12,604 nt of DNA from the NCBI GenBank assembly GCA_035699465.1, contig DASSPT010000169.1:1-12604 (forward strand). Direction: 5' to 3'. Every line of letters begins with the position of its first letter. Within the stretch, counting starts at the first letter, position 1. A model generated the notes under the pieces. The model had not been told where the DNA came from. It saw only the letters and a list, made by a program, of their open reading frames with translations, and did not search any database. This document shows, piece after piece, positions 7,711 through 12,604 of this stretch. A program made the translations under genes and the position numbers. The DNA comes from JAICNR01 sp035699465 (GTDB lineage Bacteria > Gemmatimonadota > Gemmatimonadetes > JACCXV01 > JAHWKZ01).

Positions 7711-8396
7711 CCCGACACCCCCAGGAAGACCAAAGCCAACCCGGCCGCCGCACCGAGGACGAGCGAAACGACGCGCTTCCGGCCGAGTCCCAGCACGCGC
7801 GCGCCCGCTACTCCCGCCATCGCCGCCGCGGCGATCCGCAGGCCGTGCGCGTCCAGCGGGCCCGCCCAGGGCGAGCCCGCCAGGAGCCGCGTCCCCGCGA
7901 TTACCACCGCGAGTCCCGCGGCCGTCTGCAGTGCGCCCAGCGCGGCCCCGCGCGCGAGGGCCGTCGCGATCCCGCGCGCCGGGGCTCCCAACGATCCTGC
8001 GGAGACCCGGGACAGCACCGCCGCGGCGGTGCGCGCGTTCCGCCGGCGTTGAAGACGGCCGACCACTTCCCCGGCCCATCCGGCTCCCGCGGCCACGGCG
8101 ACCGCCCACGCGGCGGGATAGATCCCGGACTCCATCCCCATGATCGCCGCCGCCGTCCCCAGCAGGCCCGCCAGCGCGGCGTCCGGGTAGCGCGCAGCCC
8201 CCACCGGCTGGATCGCGAGCAGCATCGACTCGAACGCCGCGCCCCACAGCACGCCGTCCGCGGGCGCCCCCAGGATCGAGCCCACGGCCGGCCCCACGAC
8301 GATCGGCCGCGAGATCATCGATTGGACCGCGGGCCACTGGTCGAGGAACACGACCGCGCCGAGCGCCACGAGGCTCGCCGCTTGCCATTCGGTCAT
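7707..8396 (-). CDS. PTS mannose/fructose/sorbose family EIIC membrane subunit
   Basis: This is the sugar-binding membrane subunit of the mannose-class permease. At 229 residues it is shorter than E. coli ManY (about 266). The N-terminal half is conserved: LDQWPAVQSMISRPIVVGPA (18-37), GSILGAPADGVLWGAAFESMLLAIQPVGAARYPD (39-71), AGLLGTAAAIMG. These correspond to the RPLVIGP, GLIIGATLELIFLGIVPIGAA and PPD blocks of the family. The rest is alanine- and glycine-rich, with likely membrane segments near 95-113, 150-172, 187-203 and 208-227, and a basic loop RLQRRRNAR (114-122). The ATG at 8396 overlaps the EIIB stop as ATGA; the upstream sequence has no good ribosome binding site, so translation probably depends on EIIB. 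Confidence 0.88.
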   Translation of the reverse strand: MTEWQAASLVALGAVVFLDQWPAVQSMISRPIVVGPAVGSILGAPADGVLWGAAFESMLLAIQPVGAARYPDAALAGLLGTAAAIMGMESGIYPAAWAVAVAAGAGWAGEVVGRLQRRRNARTAAAVLSRVSAGSLGAPARGIATALARGAALGALQTAAGLAVVIAGTRLLAGSPWAGPLDAHGLRIAAAAMAGVAGARVLGLGRKRVVSLVLGAAAGLALVFLGVSG

Positions 8397-8869
8397 CCGC
8401 GGGCCTGGGCGCCGAGCTGCGTAGGGGAGGAGCTCGGCACGTCGCGCGCGACGACCCGCACTCCCCTGTCCGACATCTCGTCGATCAGCCGCTCGTCGCC
8501 CTCGTCGAGCCGCACGTACGGGAGCACGCGGCGGCCGTCCCCGTGGTGGAGGCAGCCGACGTTGACCTCCCGGATCCCTTCCACCTCGAGCGTCAGCTGC
8601 GCCATGGTGGCCAGATCCGCCGTCAACACGAATGCCCGCTCGCTCGATTTCAGCACTCCCGGAAGCGCGCGGACCGCCTCCCGCCCGCTCCAGAAGTCGG
8701 CGTCGATCCCCTCCGGAATACCGGTCCGGTAGATCGATTGCTCGAGCTCGTCCTCCGCGAGCGCGTCGTCCACCACGATGATCCGCCGCGGACGGAGCTG
8801 GCGCGCCCAGCCGACCACCACCTGCCCATGAATCAGTCGCTCGTCGACGCGGAACAGCACGACGCTCAC
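8393..8869 (-). CDS. PTS mannose/fructose/sorbose family EIIB subunit
   Basis: This soluble domain receives phosphate from EIIA and transfers it to sugar bound in EIIC/EIID. The 158 residues match the family length. The phosphorylated histidine is His14 in FRVDERLIHGQVVVGW, the strongly conserved EIIB(Man) start. RRIIVVDD (28-35) and EVNVGCLHHGDGRRVLPYV (101-119) match later conserved strands. The open frame extends 56 residues further upstream, but those lie inside the EIIA gene; the GTG at 8869 places the conserved motif correctly and overlaps the EIIA stop as GTGA, with GGGGGT upstream. A separate EIIB differs from E. coli ManX, where EIIA and EIIB are fused. Confidence 0.93.
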   Translation of the reverse strand: MSVVLFRVDERLIHGQVVVGWARQLRPRRIIVVDDALAEDELEQSIYRTGIPEGIDADFWSGREAVRALPGVLKSSERAFVLTADLATMAQLTLEVEGIREVNVGCLHHGDGRRVLPYVRLDEGDERLIDEMSDRGVRVVARDVPSSSPTQLGAQARG

Positions 8870-9252
8870 GCGTGGACCCCCAGCGCCCGCCGACCCTTCT
8901 CGACCGCCGCCGACACGAAGCGCTCGAAGGCCTCGTCCTGGAGGAAGACGAATTCGACGAGGAGCGGAAGGTTGACACCGTAGAGGACGGCTTTGACGGT
9001 GCCTTTCGCGAGGAGCCGTCGACAGGCCTGCCCGCACGAGCCGCCTTCCATGTCGCTCAGCAGGTAGGCTTCACGCCCTGCGCAGCGTTCCGCGAGGATC
9101 GATGTGATCTGCGCCTCGAGGTCGGCACCCGCCAGACCTTCGTTGGAGAGAGCCCAGAGGGAGTTCTGCTCTCCGGCAACCCTCGCCAGCGCCGACAGCA
9201 GGCCGTCCGCAAGGTGTCCGTGCGCGACCACCACCCCGCAGCGCCCCGTCAT
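8866..9252 (-). CDS. PTS mannose/fructose/sorbose family EIIA subunit
   Basis: EIIA takes phosphate from HPr and gives it to EIIB. The 128 residues form a single EIIA(Man) domain. The active-site histidine is His11 in VVVAHGHLADGLL, and LLSDMEGGSCGQA (64-76) carries the conserved aspartate (Asp67) and GGS turn. VKAVLYGVNLPLLVEFVFLQ (86-105) matches the conserved GVNIPMLVE strand. Two cysteines, C73 and C77, sit just after the GGS turn. The ATG at 9252 overlaps the hprK stop as ATGA and has AGAGGA about 8 bases upstream. EIIA placed directly after hprK is common in proteobacteria with regulatory PTS systems, but here the full EIIBCD set follows, so a transport role is likely. Confidence 0.93.
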   Translation of the reverse strand: MTGRCGVVVAHGHLADGLLSALARVAGEQNSLWALSNEGLAGADLEAQITSILAERCAGREAYLLSDMEGGSCGQACRRLLAKGTVKAVLYGVNLPLLVEFVFLQDEAFERFVSAAVEKGRRALGVHA

Positions 9253-10214
9253 TCGTAGTCCTCTTCGAGGTACGTCTCCGTCTCGGCGCGCGTGCGCATG
9301 CGCTCGATCAGCCGCTCGTTGAACTGCTCGGCGGTGTGCCCCCCGGCGAACTTCTGGAGGTGGTTCATCGCCACGACCTCTGCGATCACGGTGATGTTCT
9401 TGCCGGGGTTCAGCGGTACGCGGACGAGCGGGATCTCCACGTCGAGGATACCCGTCCGCTCCTCGTCCAGCCCAACCCGCTCGACCGGCGTGCTCTCGTC
9501 CCAGTCCTCCAGCCGCACGATCACCTCGATCCGCTTCTGCAGGCGGACGGAACGGATACCGAACAGCGACCGGATGTCGATGATCCCCACGCCGCGGATT
9601 TCCATGTGGAACCCCAGCACCGCGTTGCCGCGCCCGATCAGGATTCCGCCGGAGCGCCGTGTTACACGAACCTGGTCGTCTGCCACCAGCCGGTGGCCCC
9701 GCTCGACGAGATCGAGGACGCATTCCGACTTGCCGATTCCGCTGCGGCCCATGAACAGGAGGCCTACCCCATAGACGTCGGCCAGCGAGCCGTGCAGGAA
9801 CGTGGACGGCGCGAAACGGGATTCCAGGAACGACTTGATGGCACCATAGAACTCGCCGGTCTTCAAGCGCGTAGACACGATGGGGATCCCACGCTCGTTG
9901 GCCATCTCGATCATGCCCGCGGGAGGATCGAGGGCCTTCGTCACGAAGACCACGGGAAGATCGTAAGACAGGAATCGGACGATCGCCTCGCGGCGCTGAT
10001 CCGTGGTGAGGGATGCCAGATACGTGATCTCGGTTTCCCCGAGGACCTGGGAACGCGAGTGAGTGAAGCGCTGGCTGAAGCCGGCCAGGACCAGCCCCGG
10101 AGAGATGACCTCGTCGGTGGGGATCTCGCTCTCGGCGGTCGACTCGCGCGTCAGCAGCCTGAGCCCCAGGACGTCAGCCTTCAGGGCCAGCAGCTTGGCG
10201 ACCGTCAGCGCCAT
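9249..10214 (-). CDS. hprK: HPr kinase/phosphorylase
   Basis: It phosphorylates HPr on its regulatory serine with ATP or pyrophosphate and can reverse the reaction, linking metabolic state to PTS activity. The 321 residues match the full-length family (about 310-320). The N-terminal domain (1-130) starts LTVAKLLAL and contains SPGLVLAGF. The kinase domain has FLHGSLADVYGVG (139-151) with His141, the P-loop GRSGIGKSE (156-164), LVADDQV (176-182), and the second signature GFHMEIRGVGIIDI (201-214). The C-terminal block NPGKNITVIAEVVAMNHLQK (269-288) is also conserved. The P-loop carries Arg at position 157, where acidic Asp or Glu is usual. There is no good ribosome binding site; the minus strand even reads CCTCCT just before the ATG. 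It sits 43 bases after hpf. Confidence 0.96.
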   Translation of the reverse strand: MALTVAKLLALKADVLGLRLLTRESTAESEIPTDEVISPGLVLAGFSQRFTHSRSQVLGETEITYLASLTTDQRREAIVRFLSYDLPVVFVTKALDPPAGMIEMANERGIPIVSTRLKTGEFYGAIKSFLESRFAPSTFLHGSLADVYGVGLLFMGRSGIGKSECVLDLVERGHRLVADDQVRVTRRSGGILIGRGNAVLGFHMEIRGVGIIDIRSLFGIRSVRLQKRIEVIVRLEDWDESTPVERVGLDEERTGILDVEIPLVRVPLNPGKNITVIAEVVAMNHLQKFAGGHTAEQFNERLIERMRTRAETETYLEEDYE

Positions 10215-10257
10215 GACAGGAGGATCAGCGTGTGGGTTCCGCGAGCGGTTTCGTCAC

Positions 10258-10800
10258 CTAGCGATCCTCCAACTCGAACGCCTCTGCCGCCACGACGCTG
10301 ATCGAGCCTTCCCCGTCGAGGCGCGCAATCTTCACGGCTCCGTCGGCCGTGTCCACGAATACCAGCACCTCCTCACCGCTCACCTCCAGCCGTTCGATCG
10401 CCTCACTGCTGGTGATGCGATCCCACTCGACCGGCGCCGACGATGTATCCAGAGGCGGCTCCGCCTCGGGCTGCCGCCTGGCTGTCAGGAGCTCGCGCTC
10501 TCCCCTCGTCAGCTGTCGGCGATTCAGCTTCTCTTTGTGACGCTGCAGCTGACGCTTGAGCTTCGCCACCGTACCGTCGATCGCCGATCGCATGTCCTCG
10601 GCCTCTGAGCTGGCGAAGTGGGTGTCGTTCGAGGAATGGATCCGAACCTCGGCGATGTCGCGATATCCCTCCTGATTCAGCGTGATGTCGGCTTCGACGA
10701 GCCGTTCGAAGTATCGGGAAAGGCCTTCCACCTCCTGACGAGCGTATTCCTTGATGGCTTCGGACAGGTCACCGTGGCGACTGCTGAACGTGATTTCCAT
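10258..10800 (-). CDS. hpf: Ribosome hibernation promoting factor, long form
   Basis: It binds the decoding centre of idle ribosomes and, in long forms, pairs 70S particles into inactive 100S dimers. The 180 residues comprise an N-terminal S30AE/YfiA domain (about 1-95: ITFSSRHGDLSEAIKEYARQ, YRDIAEVRIHSSNDTHFASSEAEDMRSAID), a linker (about 96-124), and a C-terminal dimerisation domain (about 125-175) with VLVFVDTADGAVKIARLDGE. The two-domain layout separates it from the short HPF/RaiA of gamma-proteobacteria. The ATG at 10800 has a strong GAGGAG site 4 bases upstream. It lies 29 bases after rpoN, a very common pairing. Confidence 0.94.
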   Translation of the reverse strand: MEITFSSRHGDLSEAIKEYARQEVEGLSRYFERLVEADITLNQEGYRDIAEVRIHSSNDTHFASSEAEDMRSAIDGTVAKLKRQLQRHKEKLNRRQLTRGERELLTARRQPEAEPPLDTSSAPVEWDRITSSEAIERLEVSGEEVLVFVDTADGAVKIARLDGEGSISVVAAEAFELEDR

Positions 10801-10829
10801 GATCTCCTCGGGAGGGAGGATAGAAACTA

Positions 10830-12227
10830 CTAGACGCGCTTGCGATAGCGGGACGACAGGATGCCGAGCTGGTCGCGATACTTCTGCACCGTTCGCCGAG
10901 CGATCTGGATACCCTCGGACTTCAGTTGCTCCACGATCTGCTGATCGGTCAGGGGATCTTGGGGGTCCTCGCGGTCGATGAGCTCCTGGATTCGGGCCTT
11001 CACCCCGCGCGCCGACACGTCCTCGCCCTCTTCGGTGCTGAGCCCGCTCGAGAAGAAGAACTTGAGCCGGAACACTCCGCGGGGCGTCTGCACGAACTTC
11101 TCGTTCGTCACGCGGCTCACCGTCGACTCGTGCATCCCGATCTCGTCGGCCACCTCCTTGAGGGTGAGCGGACGCAAATAGTGAATTCCTTTCTCGAAGA
11201 ACTCACGCTGACGATCTAAGATGACGTGCATCGTGCGGAGCATCGTCTGGCGGCGTTGCTCGATCGCCTGAATGATCCAGTTTGCGCCGTTGAGCTTCGC
11301 CTGTACGAACTCCTTGGCCTTGCCCTTGAACTCGCCGTTCTGCGCCAATTGCTGATACGTCCGGCTGATCCTGAGACGAGGAAGGTCGCCGTCGTTGAGG
11401 GTCACGATGTACTGGCCGTCGACCTGCTCGACGATGATGTCGGGCGTCACGTAGTCCCCCTCGTCCTGGTCGTACTTGCGGCCCGGTTTGGGGTCGAAGT
11501 GCGCGATCTCGTCGGCGGCGTCCTGCGCTTCCTGGGGAGTGATGCCGAGGGCGCGCGCGATCTCGTGGTACTTGTGGGTCGAGAGCTCGTTGAAATGCTG
11601 ATCGACGATCCGGTAGGCGAGCGAGTCCTCGCCGATCCGGTCCTCCACCTGGAGCAGCAGGCATTCGCGTAGGTCGCGGGCGCCAACGCCCATGGGATCG
11701 AAGCGCTGGATGGTCCGGAGGACGCGCTCTACGTCCTCCACCGTGACATCGATCGTGGAAGCGATCTCCTCGACCGAGCACGTCAGATAGCCGTCCTCGT
11801 CGATGTTGCCGATGATCTCCTCGCCGATGCGCATGTCCCCGTTGCCGTAGCCGTCGTTCTGGTAGAGCTGGGCCAGCAGGTGGTCCCAGAGATCGATCGT
11901 CGTCTCCCCCACCTTCTCCGCCACCTCCTCCGGACGCTCGCGGGTAGGTCCGGTGCGGTAGCCTGGATCGAAGCCGTCGAGGAGGATCTCCTCCCAATCC
12001 ACTTCCTCCTCGTCCTCCTTCTCCGCCTGCTCCACGGACTCGGCCTGATCGGCGAACTCCTCCTCCGGCTCGCTCATCTCGAGGAAGGGATTCTGCACGA
12101 GCTCCTGTTTCAGGTGCTGCTCTAGCTCGAGGAGGGGCAGGTAGAGGAGATCCATCGCCTGGTACAGGCGTGGATTCATCCGCATTTCCTGCCGCTGGGT
12201 GAGGTTCAGCTGTTGTCGAAGCGCCAT
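10830..12227 (-). CDS. rpoN: RNA polymerase sigma-54 factor
   Basis: Sigma-54 directs RNA polymerase to -24/-12 promoters that need an ATP-dependent enhancer-binding activator. The 465 residues show region I (1-50: LNLTQRQEMRMNPRLYQAMD to QNPFLE), an acidic region II (about 52-82, rich in Glu and Asp), the core-binding domain (about 115-305), a helix-turn-helix (about 353-375, LTLKEVADEIGMHESTVSRV), the FFFSSG loop (390-395), and the RpoN box ARRTVQKYR (443-451). The frame is open 52 codons further upstream, but that stretch is not conserved sigma-54 sequence and region I starts right after the ATG at 12227. The ribosome binding site is weak (GGACGGG about 8 bases before). No lptB gene, often found before rpoN, is present within the window. 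Confidence 0.97.
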   Translation of the reverse strand: MALRQQLNLTQRQEMRMNPRLYQAMDLLYLPLLELEQHLKQELVQNPFLEMSEPEEEFADQAESVEQAEKEDEEEVDWEEILLDGFDPGYRTGPTRERPEEVAEKVGETTIDLWDHLLAQLYQNDGYGNGDMRIGEEIIGNIDEDGYLTCSVEEIASTIDVTVEDVERVLRTIQRFDPMGVGARDLRECLLLQVEDRIGEDSLAYRIVDQHFNELSTHKYHEIARALGITPQEAQDAADEIAHFDPKPGRKYDQDEGDYVTPDIIVEQVDGQYIVTLNDGDLPRLRISRTYQQLAQNGEFKGKAKEFVQAKLNGANWIIQAIEQRRQTMLRTMHVILDRQREFFEKGIHYLRPLTLKEVADEIGMHESTVSRVTNEKFVQTPRGVFRLKFFFSSGLSTEEGEDVSARGVKARIQELIDREDPQDPLTDQQIVEQLKSEGIQIARRTVQKYRDQLGILSSRYRKRV

Positions 12228-12285
12228 CCAGCGACCCGTCCGAGGCGTGGGGGGACCTAGTCCACGTGGGCGGGATCCATCCGCC

Positions 12286-12300
12286 GCACGAATCATGCCA
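12286..12300 (-). promoter_or_regulatory. Sigma-54-like promoter upstream of rpoN
   Basis: The minus strand reads TGGCATGATTCGTGC, with GG and GC separated by exactly 10 bases. Compared with the sigma-54 consensus TGGCACG-N4-TTGC it differs at one base in each half. Transcription would begin near 12274, about 47 bases before the rpoN start. Position and spacing are seen; activity is inferred, and a match of this quality can arise by chance in GC-rich DNA. No enhancer-binding activator gene is present nearby. Confidence 0.35.
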
Positions 12301-12311
12301 GAACCGTTCCA

Positions 12312-12340
12312 ACGATACGACAACGAGGCGCCGGTTTCAA
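12312..12340 (-). promoter_or_regulatory. Sigma-70-like promoter upstream of rpoN
   Basis: The minus strand has TTGAAA (12335-12340), a 17-base spacer, and TATCGT (12312-12317). The -35 box matches TTGACA at five of six bases and the -10 box matches TATAAT at four of six. The predicted start is near 12305, giving a leader of about 78 bases before rpoN. This is the best housekeeping promoter candidate in the window and could drive the entire minus-strand run. Confidence 0.45.
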
Positions 12341-12418
12341 CTCCGCGGATGACCGGACCACCGAAACGTCGATTCCCCGCCACCGACCCGTCGGCTTCCG
12401 ACAGAAGGAACCGGACGA

Positions 12419-12453
12419 GCGGAACGACGCGGATGGGCCGCTTTCAGCGCCCG
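12419..12453 (+). repeat. Direct repeat copy A
   Basis: These 35 bases match 12544-12578 at 32 of 35 positions. The copy starts GCGGAACGACGC and contains GGGCCGCTTTCAGCG. Its start is 125 bases from the start of copy B, in the same orientation. It behaves as an extra end of the palindromic element to its right. Confidence 0.85.
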
Positions 12454-12473
12454 CGGAGGCCGCTCAAAGCGGC
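12437..12473. repeat. Inverted repeat (hairpin) between copy A and the palindromic element
   Basis: GCCGCTTT (12437-12444) pairs with AAAGCGGC (12466-12473), and inside it AGCG (12446-12449) pairs with CGCT (12461-12464), separated by one C-C mismatch. The loop is 11 bases. There is no T-run beside it, so it is unlikely to be a simple terminator. Confidence 0.8.
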
Positions 12474-12577
12474 TCGGATGCGAGGCGCGCGAGGAAGCCG
12501 TTCCGAGGCGTGGTGATTCCCACGCCGCAGGAAGGGCGACGACGCGGAACGACGCAGATGGGCCGTTTTCAGCGGCC
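12458..12577. repeat. 120-base imperfect palindromic element with terminal inverted repeats
   Basis: The first 25 bases (12458-12482, beginning GGCCGCT) match the reverse complement of the last 25 (12553-12577) at 19 of 25 positions. The middle is a perfect hairpin: GGCGTGG (12507-12513) and CCACGCC (12520-12526) around TGATTC. The centres of the inner hairpin and the outer repeats coincide within one base, so the unit folds into one long stem. This is typical of REP- or MITE-like intergenic elements. No transposase is encoded here. Confidence 0.7.
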
Positions 12578-12578
12578 G
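12544..12578 (+). repeat. Direct repeat copy B with internal hairpin
   Basis: This is the second copy of the 35-base repeat, forming the right end of the palindromic element. GGCCG (12561-12565) and CGGCC (12573-12577) form a short hairpin with loop TTTTCAG. Confidence 0.85.
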
Positions 12579-12604
12579 ACTAGAGGCGGAAGTCCTCGCC
12601 GAGA

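Larger units (their letters stand above)
12228..12604. other. Non-coding region upstream of rpoN with promoters and palindromic repeats
   Basis: No frame in these 377 bases encodes a recognisable protein. Bases 12228-12345 form the rpoN leader with two promoter candidates. Bases 12346-12418 show nothing notable. From 12419 to 12578 the sequence is almost entirely inverted and direct repeats. The last 26 bases show no feature, and the next gene lies beyond the window. Confidence 0.7.

Noticed and set aside
6590..7753. 387-residue reading with HPr as its C-terminal part
   Set aside because: Only the last 105 residues are HPr; the upstream portion is a shadow of EIID, whose own frame carries the conserved motifs. 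HPr starts at 6907.
10225..10257. Ten-codon upstream open frame (GTG to TGA) before hprK
   Set aside because: It overlaps the end of hpf, has no ribosome binding site of its own and no features; chance is the simplest explanation.
12262..12269. CCACGTGG palindrome in the rpoN leader as an operator
   Set aside because: An 8-base palindrome is common by chance in GC-rich DNA, and no regulator gene or second copy supports it.
12228..12383. Longer N-terminus for sigma-54 (52 residues)
   Set aside because: Region I begins right after the ATG at 12227, and the upstream DNA contains the promoter candidates.
12437..12473. Intrinsic terminator
   Set aside because: The stem is strong but neither strand has a T-run after it, and its arms belong to the repeat family.

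Overview
The window comes from a high-GC bacterial chromosome. Eleven or more genes lie close together on the minus strand, all coding for recognisable proteins. The gene set and order (rpoN, long hpf, hprK, a mannose-family PTS, ptsH, ptsI) recall delta-proteobacteria and uncultured FCB-type lineages such as Candidatus Eisenbacteria. This placement rests on gene content and memory of the families, not on a search. No phage, transposase, CRISPR array, tRNA or rRNA gene was seen.

Layout from right to left, in the direction of minus-strand transcription. Bases 12228-12604 are non-coding. They hold a 120-base palindromic repeat element with an extra copy of one end, followed downstream by two promoter candidates. 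One resembles a sigma-70 promoter (TTGAAA, 17 bases, TATCGT) and one a sigma-54 promoter (GG-N10-GC). Then come rpoN (sigma-54), the long-form ribosome hibernation factor hpf, and hprK (HPr kinase/phosphorylase). Next are four separate mannose-family PTS genes (EIIA, EIIB, EIIC, EIID), then ptsH (HPr) and ptsI (enzyme I). From hprK to ptsI every junction overlaps by 1 to 23 bases, so this block looks translationally coupled. It continues into a bifunctional phosphoglucose/phosphomannose isomerase, a sugar-phosphate nucleotidyltransferase with a TTG start, metK (S-adenosylmethionine synthase) and ahcY (S-adenosylhomocysteine hydrolase). The left edge carries the last 25 codons of a plus-strand gene converging on ahcY, possibly an outer-membrane beta-barrel protein.

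How the genes fit together: enzyme I takes phosphate from PEP and passes it to HPr, then to EIIA, EIIB and the sugar entering through EIIC/EIID. HprK can phosphorylate HPr on its regulatory serine, giving a second control input. Imported hexose-6-phosphate could be turned into fructose-6-phosphate by the isomerase. The nucleotidyltransferase could divert hexose-1-phosphate to nucleotide sugars. metK and ahcY make S-adenosylmethionine and remove its by-product, and their link to sugar uptake is positional only. The related proteobacterial cluster usually also has ptsN and/or rapZ near hprK, and both are absent here. No wholly new system was found. The most unusual items are the palindromic element, the compact PTS/HprK operon under a possibly self-regulated rpoN, and some gene-level oddities.
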